DNA of 64,000 bases from CAYNRG01 sp047973125 (GCA_047973125.1 JBKEBK010000004.1:1-64000); one strand, 5' to 3'. Positions 44,191 through 53,492 are shown, counted from the first letter of the stretch. The notes: generated by a model from the letters alone, not told the origin. Program-made: numbers and translations.

Positions 44191-44334
44191 AATTGAAACA
44201 AACACTAACACTACAATTAATATTATAGCACCAAAGATAATTCGATCTAAGGTTTTAATAGAGATATTCACTCGATCATAAACTCCTGCAAACATGGTTT
44301 CATGAGTGTTTTCTGTAATCTTTTTATCTTCCAT
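44188..44334 (-). CDS. 48-residue membrane peptide coupled to the Mgl-type permease
   Basis: This short frame begins MEDKKITENTHETMF and has a hydrophilic N-terminal half followed by one hydrophobic helix (about residues 31-48, DRIIFGAIILIVVLVFVSI) that ends the protein. Its ATG shares one base with the permease stop codon (TAATG), and a strong terminator begins at its own stop codon, so it is clearly part of the operon. I do not recognise it. A small accessory or regulatory subunit of the importer is the simplest idea. Confidence 0.75.
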   Translation of the reverse strand: MEDKKITENTHETMFAGVYDRVNISIKTLDRIIFGAIILIVVLVFVSI

Positions 44335-45401
44335 TATTTTCTCACCAAGTACTTTCTCATATCAATTGCACAAGCAACTAAAATTATTAAACCTTTAATT
44401 ATATAAATCATATTAACACTAACACTTAAAAAGCTTAAACCAACAAATATTAATTTTAGTAGCACAACACCCATTACAACTCCGCGAATCTTTCCGATAC
44501 CCCCAACAAATGAGATTCCACCAATCACACAGGCTGCAATAGCATCAAGTTCATAGTTTAATCCAGTGTTTGCAGAATTTGATCCAATTCTTGCTGCTTC
44601 AATAAAACCTGAGAAAGCGTATAAAGCTCCAGCAAGGGTAAAAACCATCATGATGGTAAAGCCAACATTTACCCCCGATACATTTGCTGCTTCAGGATTT
44701 GATCCAACAGCAAACATATTCTTTCCAAATGAAGTTTTATTCCATACAACCCACATAATTCCAGTTAAAGCAATTGCCATTAAAACGTAGTTAGGGATTG
44801 GTGTACCACCAATCTTAAATAGGCTACCCTTAATTAAGTTAGTAAACTCTGGGGATAGACCTGAAATGGACTGACCATTATTATTACCATTCATTAAATA
44901 CATCAAGATAACACCATAAACCATAAGTTGAGTTGCTAGAGTCACAATAAATGGATGAAGTGAAAATTTAGCAACACAAAATCCATTAATAAAGCCAAAG
45001 AATGCTCCAACTGCAATTACTATAATTAATACAACAATAATTGGTATCTGTACTAAATCTGGAAACATTTTATTTGAATAATCAAACATTTGTAAAAGTG
45101 ATGCTGAAATACAGGCTGTTAAACCAACAATTCTTCCAGCTGATAAATCCGTTCCAGTTAAGATAATAGCTCCTGCTACCCCTAGTGCTAAAGGCATAGC
45201 TGCTGCTGATAATGAAACAATATTAATAATTGATTCTCTACTTAAAAACTGTGGTCTTTGAATTTGAATATAAATTATAGCAATCATGGTAAAAATCATT
45301 AATGAATTATTAATAAGTGCTTCTTTTACTACCTTTGCCTTTTCTTTATTATCAAGTTCCATAAAACTATTATATTTTAATTTCAAATTTTTTATAAACA
45401 T
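44334..45401 (-). CDS. mglC: Mgl/Rbs-type sugar ABC importer permease
   Basis: The protein has 355 residues and about ten membrane helices. It belongs to the CUT2 family: AMPLALGVAGAIILTGTDLSAGRIVGLTACISASLLQ, NGFCVAKFSLHPFIVTLATQLMVYG, AVGSNPEAANVSGVNVGF and CVIGGISFVGGIGKIRGVVMG. The long form with a cytosolic N-terminal segment (about residues 1-30) and the sequence pattern are those of galactose/methyl-galactoside permeases rather than ribose permeases. It follows the ATPase gene by 11 bases, with an AAGGGGG site. Confidence 0.88.
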   Translation of the reverse strand: MFIKNLKLKYNSFMELDNKEKAKVVKEALINNSLMIFTMIAIIYIQIQRPQFLSRESIINIVSLSAAAMPLALGVAGAIILTGTDLSAGRIVGLTACISASLLQMFDYSNKMFPDLVQIPIIVVLIIVIAVGAFFGFINGFCVAKFSLHPFIVTLATQLMVYGVILMYLMNGNNNGQSISGLSPEFTNLIKGSLFKIGGTPIPNYVLMAIALTGIMWVVWNKTSFGKNMFAVGSNPEAANVSGVNVGFTIMMVFTLAGALYAFSGFIEAARIGSNSANTGLNYELDAIAACVIGGISFVGGIGKIRGVVMGVVLLKLIFVGLSFLSVSVNMIYIIKGLIILVACAIDMRKYLVRK

Positions 45402-45412
45402 TTTATACCCCC

Positions 45413-46906
45413 TTATAAATATTTAGCAGCAAGTGCCATTATTTTTTCTTGACTAGCATTTTTAATTTCTAAATCACCAGCTACCAACCCATTTGACATA
45501 ACCATAATTCGATCACATACACCAAGTAGCTCTGGCATTTCTGAACTTACCATAATAACTGATTTACCCTTGGTAGCAAGATCAATTATTAATTGATAAA
45601 TCTCATACTTAGCACCAACATCGATTCCTCGAGTCGGCTCATCTAACAGTAGAATTTCTGGATCTGTAAGAAGCCATCTTCCTAAGATTACCTTCTGTTG
45701 ATTCCCACCTGATAGTGATCTAATTTTTGTATTCTGACTTGGAGTTTTAATACTCATGGAATTAATTGACCACGCCGTATCTTCTCTCATCACTTTACTA
45801 TTCAATAAGCCATACTTAGTATATTTTCTTAAATTAGATATTACCGTATTTTCTAAAATTGATAGTATCCCAAAAATTCCAGTGGCCCGTCTTTCCTCGG
45901 TTGCTAAGGCAAAGCCGTTTTTTATAGCATAAACAGAATTTTTGTTATTAATAACTTTTCCATCTAAAACAATTTCACCACTTTTTTTAGTGGCTATACC
46001 AAAGATAGTTTCTAATAATTCAGTACGACCAGAGCCATCAAGTCCTGCAACCCCTAATATTTCTCCTCTTTTTAAATCAAAGTTAACATCTTTAATATGA
46101 GAGTACATTCCCGATAAATTTTTAACACTCATAATACTATCACCAACTTCATTAGTTTTTTTAGGATAAAGGTTTTTAAGCTCTCTTCCAACCATTAACT
46201 TGATAATTTCACTCATCGTTAAATCCTTAGCATCCTTAGTAGCAATATGTTTGCCATCCCTCATAATTGTTACTTCATCAGAAATTCTCAAAATTTCATC
46301 CATCTTATGAGAAATATATACAATCGCAACTCCTTGTTCCTTTAACATATTAATAATCCTAAATAAATGTTCAACCTCTTTATCAGTTAAAGAAGATGTA
46401 GGCTCATCAAAGACGACTACCTTAGAATTATATGAGACTGCCTTAGCAATCTCTACCATCTGTCTTTGAGAGACACTCATCGTACTCATTATTCGCTTTG
46501 GATTAACATCAACACCCATTTTATTAAATATTTCCATAGTATCATGATACATTTTTCGCTCTGAAGTAATTACTTTAAATATTTTTGGATATCTTCCTAA
46601 CCAAATATTATCCATAACATTCTGTTTTAAAGCCTGATTTAACTCTTGGTGTACCATCGCAACACCAGCTGTTAAGGCATGCTTTGAATCTTTAAAATTT
46701 ACCTCTTTGCCATCTAATATTACCTTACCATGATCCTTATTATAAATTCCAAACAAGCATTTCATTAGGGTTGATTTTCCAGCACCATTCTCACCCATTA
46801 AAGCATGAACACTTCCCTTTTTAAGAGAAAAGGAAACATCATCTAAAGCCTTTACCCCAGGAAATTCTTTTGTAATATTTTTCATTTCTAAAATTACATC
46901 ATTCAT
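45413..46906 (-). CDS. mglA: Mgl-type sugar ABC importer ATP-binding protein, double cassette
   Basis: The protein has 497 residues with two ABC cassettes, as in all CUT2 systems. The first cassette has Walker A GENGAGKSTL, signature-like MSVSQRQMVEIAKAV and Walker B VVVFDEPTSSLTD. The second has the degenerate Walker A GLDGSGRTEL, signature LSGGNQQKVILGRWL and Walker B ILLLDEPTRGIDVGAKYEIYQ. It matches MglA in length and motifs. AGGAGATAT precedes ATG 46906. It is separated from the binding-protein gene by a hairpin, which should make it less abundant than the binding protein. Confidence 0.92.
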   Translation of the reverse strand: MNDVILEMKNITKEFPGVKALDDVSFSLKKGSVHALMGENGAGKSTLMKCLFGIYNKDHGKVILDGKEVNFKDSKHALTAGVAMVHQELNQALKQNVMDNIWLGRYPKIFKVITSERKMYHDTMEIFNKMGVDVNPKRIMSTMSVSQRQMVEIAKAVSYNSKVVVFDEPTSSLTDKEVEHLFRIINMLKEQGVAIVYISHKMDEILRISDEVTIMRDGKHIATKDAKDLTMSEIIKLMVGRELKNLYPKKTNEVGDSIMSVKNLSGMYSHIKDVNFDLKRGEILGVAGLDGSGRTELLETIFGIATKKSGEIVLDGKVINNKNSVYAIKNGFALATEERRATGIFGILSILENTVISNLRKYTKYGLLNSKVMREDTAWSINSMSIKTPSQNTKIRSLSGGNQQKVILGRWLLTDPEILLLDEPTRGIDVGAKYEIYQLIIDLATKGKSVIMVSSEMPELLGVCDRIMVMSNGLVAGDLEIKNASQEKIMALAAKYL

Positions 46907-46930
46907 TTTATATCTCCTATTTTTTATAAA

Positions 46931-46955
46931 TTAAGGACGTCAATGACGTCCTTAA
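46931..46955 (-). terminator. Hairpin between binding-protein and ATPase genes of the Mgl operon
   Basis: TTAAGGACGTCA-A-TGACGTCCTTAA is a perfect 12-bp inverted repeat. TTTATAAAAAAT follows on the minus strand, so it is probably a processing or partial-termination element that favours the binding protein. Confidence 0.6.
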
Positions 46956-46975
46956 GATACTAGTATTTTAAAATT

Positions 46976-48076
46976 TTACTTTCCTGTATACATTTGATAA
47001 GGGATACGAGCCTTAGCAACACCATCATCAACTTTTACTCCACTAACACCAGCTGCCTCAACTCCATCAAATGAACCTTTATCATTAACGTTGTTGTCAA
47101 CTGCTAAAGCAATAATTTTCGCCATACCTTCAGCATCTTGTTTAATTGTTCCACTCATTACACCCTGAGCAATTAAATCAACTGCCGCCTTAGTAGCATC
47201 AACTCCATAAACTGGAATTTGTTTTTCTTGACCTTTTTTGTTAAATCCAACAGTTTGTAAAGCCGAGATAGCACCTTCAGCCATATTGTCATTATTACAA
47301 ATAACAAGCTCAATCATATTGTTGTTACCTTCATTGTATTTACCAAGTGCAGTAGCCATATAATCCTGTGCCGCCTTTGCAGACCATGTTCCATCTTGGT
47401 CAACTTGGTACTTATCAGAGTTAGCTTCATCATAATAAACAAGTTTACTCTTACCAGCTGCTTCTAATTTAGCATCAGCATTTTCTACTGCAAACTGTGT
47501 ACGATAGATTGCTTCATTATTACCCTCTTGCCCTTTAAACATTGCATAAGATATACTTCCATCACCATTTAAATCATAGGTATCAAAATTAGCAACTAAT
47601 TCTTCACCAATCATATTCCCTTGCATTACACCTGCTTCTTTAGCGTCTGTTCCAATAAATGAGCATTTTTCATATGAATTAACTACTTCATCTGAAACTT
47701 CACGATTGAAGAATACTACTGGAATATCTTTTTCTTTTGCAGCATTGATAATAGTAGTTGCTGCATCATCTGATCCAGTCTCAACAATATTTACAACAAG
47801 TAGTGTTGCACCACTTGAAATTGCAGTTTGTACTTGTTCTGTTTGTAATTGTTGCTTACCAGATGCATCATAATTTGTAAATTCAACATTAGCACCTTCA
47901 AGTTGAGTATCTAATGCTGTACGAACTGTAGAAATATAAGTATCTCCGTAATCATAATAGAAAACATGAACATTAGGACCTGCTGCTTCTTTACTTGTCC
48001 CATCTGAACTACTACAAGCTACTAAGCCTATAGCAACCACTAGTGTTAATAACACCTTTAATAATTTTTTTAACAT
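46976..48076 (-). CDS. mglB: Galactose/glucose-type sugar-binding lipoprotein
   Basis: The protein has 366 residues. A lipoprotein signal ends in VAIGLVAC, followed by a periplasmic-binding-protein type I fold (VHVFYYDYGDTYISTVRTALD; VFFNREVSDE; CSFIGTDAKEAGVMQGNMIGE; ELVICNNDNMAEGAISALQTVG; VYGVDATKAAVDLIAQG; GTIKQDAEGMAKIIA). The NRE, ICNNDNMA and GVDAT segments align with the sugar-contact loops of MglB. I chose ATG 48076 after AGGAGGAAAG; the longer frame has no site. Its leader carries a cre-like site and an inverted repeat, so catabolite control is likely. Confidence 0.9.
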   Translation of the reverse strand: MLKKLLKVLLTLVVAIGLVACSSSDGTSKEAAGPNVHVFYYDYGDTYISTVRTALDTQLEGANVEFTNYDASGKQQLQTEQVQTAISSGATLLVVNIVETGSDDAATTIINAAKEKDIPVVFFNREVSDEVVNSYEKCSFIGTDAKEAGVMQGNMIGEELVANFDTYDLNGDGSISYAMFKGQEGNNEAIYRTQFAVENADAKLEAAGKSKLVYYDEANSDKYQVDQDGTWSAKAAQDYMATALGKYNEGNNNMIELVICNNDNMAEGAISALQTVGFNKKGQEKQIPVYGVDATKAAVDLIAQGVMSGTIKQDAEGMAKIIALAVDNNVNDKGSFDGVEAAGVSGVKVDDGVAKARIPYQMYTGK

Positions 48077-48100
48077 ACACTTCTTTCCTCCTATTGTGTA

Positions 48101-48140
48101 ATTAATGCGATTAATGTAACCGCTTGTATCATGCATTAAT
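48101..48140. promoter_or_regulatory. Inverted repeat enclosing a cre-like site in the mglB leader
   Basis: ATTAATGC (48101-48108) and GCATTAAT (48133-48140) are inverted repeats. Between them TGTAACCGCTTGTA (48115-48128) matches the CcpA cre consensus TGWAANCGNTNWCA at all but two positions. The region lies downstream of the predicted start site, a roadblock position. Confidence 0.5.
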
Positions 48141-48165
48141 TATATAATTATTAAAGAGTCTAAAA

Positions 48166-48194
48166 AATATAAAATTATATTATATAGGTGTAAA
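48166..48194 (-). promoter_or_regulatory. Promoter of the Mgl operon
   Basis: TTTACA (48194-48189) and TATATT (48171-48166) on the minus strand are 17 bases apart, just after the stop codon of the sensor lipoprotein gene. Confidence 0.55.
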
Positions 48195-48230
48195 ATTCTA
48201 CTTAAATAAAAGTTATTCCTTTAAAATGTA

Positions 48231-49184
48231 TTAGTTATAGAAGGAGAAAACAAACTTTTGATTGTTATACTCATATAAATTATCAAGATCAACAATTAAG
48301 ATATCAGTAAAAATATCATCCTGCTTTTTTCCCTTTGACTCTATTCCATTAATTGCTGTTTCTATTGCCATATAACCAATCGCAAATGAATTCTGAACAA
48401 TGATTTTATCAATTTCACAAGACTCTATCATCCCAATTATCCGCTCATTATTATCATAACCAAAAACCATAATATCATCCTGTTTACTTAAATCTCTAAT
48501 TGCATATCCAACCCCCATCGTTGTATTTTCACTAAAGGTTACAATAGTATTAATACTAGGATTATCTTGAATCATTTTTTTAGTTAGATCACTTGTATCT
48601 GATACATTAGATGAAGTCTTGATAATACTTTCTATCTTTGTATTATCATACTTACTTAACTCTTCAATAAAGCCCTGCCTTCTTTTTAAGGTACTGTCAC
48701 TTTGATCATTAAAATCAACAATGCCCACAGATATTTTTTCAGTGTATGTTTCTTTTAAGTGCTGTGCCATCATTTTTCCACTTTGATAATTATCAGTTCC
48801 AACATAGCCATAAATCTTGTCAATATCAACCTTACTATCCATTGTAACAACAGTTATTCCATTTTTTATGGCTTTTTTTAATAGTTCACTTGATTTTGAT
48901 GAATCAATAGGTGATATAACAATGGCATCAGCCTTTGCATCAATTGCTTTTTCAAGATAAAAGTTTTGCATCTCCCAGTCTTCTTCGTTTAATGATCCAT
49001 CAAAGGTAACTCTAACACCATGTTCTGAAGCTGCACTATCAACCCCAGCCTTAACATCACGATAAAAATTTGAAGTCCCAGTTTTAGGAATTACTGCAAT
49101 ATAGTACTGTTTTACTTTAATGTCTTTGCTTTGACATGAGGCAAGTAATAAAACCATTAAAATAAGCATTAACTTTCTAATCAT
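48231..49184 (-). CDS. Sugar-binding lipoprotein, probable co-sensor of the two-component system
   Basis: The protein has 317 residues. A lipoprotein signal ends in LLASC at about residue 17, followed by a type I sugar-binding fold (YYIAVIPKTGTSNFYRDVKAGVDSAA; DAIVISPIDSS; TVVTMDSKVDIDKIYGYVGTDNYQSGKMMAQHL; VFGYDNNERIIGMI). It lies upstream of the Mgl operon but overlaps the sensor kinase gene by eight bases, so it is expressed with the kinase, not the importer. This matches the AraP-AraS-AraT design of Geobacillus, in which a lipoprotein presents the sugar to the kinase. Confidence 0.82.
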   Translation of the reverse strand: MIRKLMLILMVLLLASCQSKDIKVKQYYIAVIPKTGTSNFYRDVKAGVDSAASEHGVRVTFDGSLNEEDWEMQNFYLEKAIDAKADAIVISPIDSSKSSELLKKAIKNGITVVTMDSKVDIDKIYGYVGTDNYQSGKMMAQHLKETYTEKISVGIVDFNDQSDSTLKRRQGFIEELSKYDNTKIESIIKTSSNVSDTSDLTKKMIQDNPSINTIVTFSENTTMGVGYAIRDLSKQDDIMVFGYDNNERIIGMIESCEIDKIIVQNSFAIGYMAIETAINGIESKGKKQDDIFTDILIVDLDNLYEYNNQKFVFSFYN

Positions 49185-50907
49185 ATATCTTATCCTCTTC
49201 TTCTATAATTGCCGGAAAAGTAATTGTAACCTTAGTTCCAATATCCTGTTCACTTTCAATCTTAACTCCATACTTATCACCAAAATAAATTTTAATGCGA
49301 TCATTGACATTTTTTAAACCAATGCCATGCTTGCCATTTTTCTCTTTACTTAAAATTGTACTAAGGGTTTCCTCACTCATTCCAAGTCCATTATCAATAA
49401 CTTCAAAAATAATTGTTTCATCCTCTAATTTAACATTTACAATAATTTTACCTTCATCAACAGAACGATCAATTCCATGATATATAGCATTTTCAATAAT
49501 TGGTTGTAAAGTTATCTTATTGGTATAATATTCATTTGCCTTAGGATCAACATTAAACTCATAAGTAAATTGATCACGATAACGATATTTTTGAATCTTT
49601 AAATAGTGAATCGCATGATTGATTTCTTCTTGAATGGTAATCAATTGCCTTCCCTTATTTATACTTATTCTAAATAGTTTCGCAAGAGATCCTACCATTT
49701 CAACTGCCTCATCCATCTTGCCCATCTCACACATCCATCCAATTGAATCAAGGGTATTATAAAGAAAATGAGGGTTTATTTGTGACTCTAATGCTTTTAG
49801 CTCAGTCTTTCTAAGAATTAGCTCCTCTTCCTTGGTTTTCTTCATTAAATTTCTGATAATTACCACCATCCTTGCAAAAGATCGTGATAAACTTTTTATT
49901 TCAGAAACTCCTCCTTGTGTGTGATACTCATAAGTATCAACATTATTTTCAAAATCTTTCATCCCTAAAACCAATCTTTTTATCGGCTTTGAAATACGAT
50001 CGGCCACTAAGATACTAAGTAAGATTGAAATAACAATTGATATAAGAGAAATAAAAATAACTAAATATTTAAACATATTAACCTGTTCATAAATTAAGTC
50101 ATTAACATAACTTATTCCAATAATATTCCACTGACCATTATCAATGGACTCTTTTACATAAATTATGCCATCAATAATTTTATAGTCTTCCTCAATTTGA
50201 TTAATTGCTACTAAATTCTCATTAACAACCCCACTATTTAATAATCTTTGTTTAGGATGATAAACAATATTATTGTTTTCATCACTAATAAAAAAGTATC
50301 CTCTTTGTCCAACTCCAACATTATCTACAAATCTTGAAATAGATGCTAGTTTATAATCTATGACTAAATACTCTACTTTATTCACAACAGGGATATCAAC
50401 TGCAACTGCCATTGTAATAACCCAAGGATAATGATTCTCAAAAACACTTTGAACATGTGGACGCATTAAAATTGTTTTATCATTGTTATTTGAAAAAAGA
50501 ATAGCATCATATGATAAATTCTTAATCATACTTGTTTTTAAATTCTTTGAATTATTTCCATACAACAGTATATTACCCTCAACATCATATAAGAATACAT
50601 TAGAAATATCACTTTGAAATTTTACAATTGTATCAAAATAATTATTTATCTCTAAATCACTTTCCATATGCCTAACTTCATTTTTTATTGTAGTTAGCTG
50701 ATCCTCCATTGAACTTTTCATCTTATCAATGGACTTTGCTGCTTGATTTATAACCTGTTTAGAATTAGTAAAAGCCGCCTGTTCTATATTTTTAACATGA
50801 GCATTAAGAAAAAAATATGATAAGCTAAAAATAATTGATAAAGACAATAAAATCATTAAACCCATTATTACAAATTGTAAACTAATAGAAAATTTATTTT
50901 TCTTCAT
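49177..50907 (-). CDS. YesM-type sensor histidine kinase
   Basis: The protein has 576 residues. A first helix (about 12-32) and an extracellular dCache-like domain (about 35-275) precede a second helix (about 278-300), a HAMP domain (ADRISKPIKRLV), the His_kinase domain with ALESQINPHFLYNTLDSI (phosphorylated His) and an HATPase domain (IVNVKLEDETIIFEVIDNGLGMSEE; HGIGLKNVNDRI). It overlaps the response regulator gene by 14 bases. It is expected to respond to extracellular sugar, alone or with the lipoprotein encoded next, and to phosphorylate the YesN-type partner. Confidence 0.92.
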   Translation of the reverse strand: MKKNKFSISLQFVIMGLMILLSLSIIFSLSYFFLNAHVKNIEQAAFTNSKQVINQAAKSIDKMKSSMEDQLTTIKNEVRHMESDLEINNYFDTIVKFQSDISNVFLYDVEGNILLYGNNSKNLKTSMIKNLSYDAILFSNNNDKTILMRPHVQSVFENHYPWVITMAVAVDIPVVNKVEYLVIDYKLASISRFVDNVGVGQRGYFFISDENNNIVYHPKQRLLNSGVVNENLVAINQIEEDYKIIDGIIYVKESIDNGQWNIIGISYVNDLIYEQVNMFKYLVIFISLISIVISILLSILVADRISKPIKRLVLGMKDFENNVDTYEYHTQGGVSEIKSLSRSFARMVVIIRNLMKKTKEEELILRKTELKALESQINPHFLYNTLDSIGWMCEMGKMDEAVEMVGSLAKLFRISINKGRQLITIQEEINHAIHYLKIQKYRYRDQFTYEFNVDPKANEYYTNKITLQPIIENAIYHGIDRSVDEGKIIVNVKLEDETIIFEVIDNGLGMSEETLSTILSKEKNGKHGIGLKNVNDRIKIYFGDKYGVKIESEQDIGTKVTITFPAIIEEEDKIYD

Positions 50908-52495
50908 TATCTATTACCCCTTTTTCTCTTAGTTTATTAGGAGATAACCCGTAGTACCTCTTAACACAATAACTAAAATAATGAGTATCACTATAACCAC
51001 ACTTATTAGCAATTTCCATAACCTTCTCACTTGTGCCTAGTAGTAGTTCCCTAGCATTTCTCATTCTTTCATCAGTTAATAAATTCCCAAAGGTACTATC
51101 AGTACTCTTTTTAATTATTGAGCTTAAATAACTAGCACTAACATGTAGTAATTCACTTGCCTTAGAAATAGATAATTCATTATCAGCATAATTAAGCTTT
51201 ATTAAATCCTGAGCTTGATTAGCAAGTAACTCCTTAGTTTCTTTTCTTTGATTAGAAATAATATCATAAGCAATAAGTACTGCCTCTTTAATTCTTTTCT
51301 TAATCATCTCACTATTTAAATCATTACCACTTAAAATTGCAATATGCTTTAAAAAATTATCAGCCTCGCTCTTAGAAACAACAGATGTTACTGACCTTAT
51401 TAAATTAGATAGAATTTGAATACTTAGTATATATAAACCATTATTTTCCATAATAAAAGTATTTAAAAACATTTCATTTAAAAACTTTTCAATCTCTTCT
51501 TTTCTTCCAAGCTTTACAAGACTATCAAGATGATCAACACTTTCCTTGATTAAATTTAAATCATTATTAGACTTAAAATCAGAAAAGTATTGAATAGGTT
51601 CATCAAATGATGAATATACTAAAGCAGAAAATGCTTCATCATATGCTTTTGATAATAATGTAAAATCACCATAATAATTACTAATACCTATAAAACAATT
51701 AAGCTTTAAGATTCTTTTGGCACTTTGATAAATTTCCGTTGTCATTAAAATAATATACCTATCAATATCTTTTTGAGTACCACTAATAAAGATAACGACC
51801 TTTTCTTTTGAATAGAAAAGACCATATTTTAAATACTTTCCGATAATTCCTTTAGCAAAGTTAGTATGAACTCTTTTTGTTTGATTAACATTTTCATTAT
51901 CAACAAATGTTAAGACTATTATTCTATGATTTATCATCTCACTTACAGAATCAATGATACCTAGATTCATGGCTTCCTTTTTTAATGAAGCATTATCTAA
52001 TTTCTCTTCATAAGTTACATTATGATCAAATAGTAATGGCATTAAAAAATCTTTTATTTTTAAATGTGTTATTGTTTCATCCTGTGAATCAATATATTCG
52101 CCACTTAACATTTCAAAACGATCATCAATTTTCTTTTTTATTTTTAATAGTTCTTTCTCAAGTTCTCTAGAAGATAAGGGCTTTAATAGATAACTAATAA
52201 TATTATATTGAATAGCCATTTGAGCATATGAAAAATCATCATAGCCACTAATAAAAACAATATTCATAAAGGGGCGAATATTCCTTGCCTCTCTTGCTAA
52301 ATCGATACCCGATAAAAATGGCATATGAATATCAGTTATTAGTAAATCTGGTTGTAAAAGCTCAACCATCTCTAAGGCTTCAACTCCATTTTCTGCCTCA
52401 CCAACAATTTTAAAATTTAATTTCTCCCAATTAATAGTATCAACTATCGCTCTTCTAAGCTCGTACTCATCATCTGCTATTACTACTGTATACAA
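50894..52495 (-). CDS. YesN-type response regulator with AraC DNA-binding domain
   Basis: The protein has 533 residues. A receiver domain (about 1-120) has the acidic pair IADDEYE, the phosphorylated Asp in LLITDIHMPF and the conserved Lys in YLLKPLSS. A middle region of about 280 residues is followed by a C-terminal AraC-type double helix-turn-helix (about 435-533; LSISKASELLHVSASYLSSIIKK; VMEIANKCGYSDTHYFSYCVKRYYGLSPNKLRE). I prefer TTG 52495 as the start, because GGGGGTGA lies a few bases before it and the alternative GTG 52504 is inside that site. It probably activates the Mgl operon and possibly the divergent hydrolase pair. Confidence 0.9.
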   Translation of the reverse strand: MYTVVIADDEYELRRAIVDTINWEKLNFKIVGEAENGVEALEMVELLQPDLLITDIHMPFLSGIDLAREARNIRPFMNIVFISGYDDFSYAQMAIQYNIISYLLKPLSSRELEKELLKIKKKIDDRFEMLSGEYIDSQDETITHLKIKDFLMPLLFDHNVTYEEKLDNASLKKEAMNLGIIDSVSEMINHRIIVLTFVDNENVNQTKRVHTNFAKGIIGKYLKYGLFYSKEKVVIFISGTQKDIDRYIILMTTEIYQSAKRILKLNCFIGISNYYGDFTLLSKAYDEAFSALVYSSFDEPIQYFSDFKSNNDLNLIKESVDHLDSLVKLGRKEEIEKFLNEMFLNTFIMENNGLYILSIQILSNLIRSVTSVVSKSEADNFLKHIAILSGNDLNSEMIKKRIKEAVLIAYDIISNQRKETKELLANQAQDLIKLNYADNELSISKASELLHVSASYLSSIIKKSTDSTFGNLLTDERMRNARELLLGTSEKVMEIANKCGYSDTHYFSYCVKRYYGLSPNKLREKGVIDNEEK

Positions 52496-52516
52496 AGAAA
52501 TCACCCCCTTTTTTTA

Positions 52517-53365
52517 TTATTTCATATCATTCATTATTCGATACTTACCAGGCGTTGTTGATTCTACCTTTTTAAATGTTTTACAGAAGGAACTCTCATT
52601 ACTAAAGCCACAAGCATAGCTAATCTCTTTAATACTCTTTCTGGTTGTTGTTAGTAAAAACTTGGCAGCATTTACCTTAGCATAAATAATATATTGATGT
52701 GGTGTTTTATTAGTTGAACTATAAAACACTCTAGAAAAATAATAAGGACTAAGATTTGCCATCTTAGCTAAGGATGCTAAGGTAATTTCTTGATCATAAT
52801 TTTGATGAATATATAAGATTGTATCATCAATATTTTTATCCCTTTGTTTTCCCTTGATACTATTTCCACTTAAGAATAGTTCAGTTAAAATATTAGTTAT
52901 ATACTTTGAAAAGCTGGCAATTTCAATCTTTTTACTCTTTTCAAAGATATGAAGCATCTTCATTATAGTATGTTCAATGGTTTCAAAATTTCTAGGCTTA
53001 ATTACGATATTAAAGTTTTCATGTAAAAGCTCAACCTGTTTTTTAGCCTGAGGGCCATCAAAGTGTAGCCATAAACAATTGGATGCTTCAATACACTCAT
53101 AATCATGTTTTAAATATGTATCTAAAAGAATACAATCGCCCGAGCTTGCTATTAGGGTTTTGTTGTTAATCCTTATTTTCATCTTACCACTTTTAACCAA
53201 AATAATTAAATAGCTATCAAAATTTTTTCTAATTAAGTGATATCCTTTTTCATAATAAAAATTACCCAAGCATAAAGGATAAAAGAAAATATCTTTATAG
53301 TTCTTACTGGGACTGTACATGTAAAAAATAGATCCGCTTCCTAGATTACTCTCTTTAGCATCCAT
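52517..53365 (-). CDS. AraC-family transcriptional regulator
   Basis: The protein has 282 residues. A cupin-like N-terminal domain (about 20-140; KMRIRNNKTLIASSGDCILLDTYLKHDYECIEASNCLWLHFDGP in pattern) is followed by the AraC helix-turn-helix pair (about 185-278; ITLASLAKMANLSPYYFSRVFYSSTNKTPHQYI; IKEISYACGFSNESSFCKTFKKVESTTPGKYR). It lies back to back with the DUF5107-TPR gene and appears to share a -35 box with it. It is therefore the best candidate regulator of that pair. AGGGGGAAT precedes ATG 53365. Confidence 0.9.
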   Translation of the reverse strand: MDAKESNLGSGSIFYMYSPSKNYKDIFFYPLCLGNFYYEKGYHLIRKNFDSYLIILVKSGKMKIRINNKTLIASSGDCILLDTYLKHDYECIEASNCLWLHFDGPQAKKQVELLHENFNIVIKPRNFETIEHTIMKMLHIFEKSKKIEIASFSKYITNILTELFLSGNSIKGKQRDKNIDDTILYIHQNYDQEITLASLAKMANLSPYYFSRVFYSSTNKTPHQYIIYAKVNAAKFLLTTTRKSIKEISYACGFSNESSFCKTFKKVESTTPGKYRIMNDMK

Positions 53366-53388
53366 AAATTATTCCCCCTATTAATTTT

Positions 53389-53417
53389 ACTATAATATAA
53401 AAAGCAATTTTTGACAA
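53389..53417 (-). promoter_or_regulatory. Promoter of the AraC gene with a -35 box shared by the divergent gene
   Basis: On the minus strand TTGTCA (53417-53412) and TATAGT (53394-53389) are 17 bases apart. The same box reads TTGACA on the plus strand (53411-53416), where TAAACT (53435-53440) is a weak -10 at an 18-base distance. Confidence 0.5.
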
Positions 53418-53492
53418 TAACAAAGCAAAATTAATAAACTATTATAAAATTATTTATATATAATAAAATTATATATATTAAGGAGGTAATTT

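Noticed and set aside
46976..49184. Two neighbouring sugar-binding lipoproteins as a simple gene duplication
   Set aside because: They share only the fold. One is coupled to the kinase and the other leads the importer operon behind its own promoter, so different jobs are more likely.
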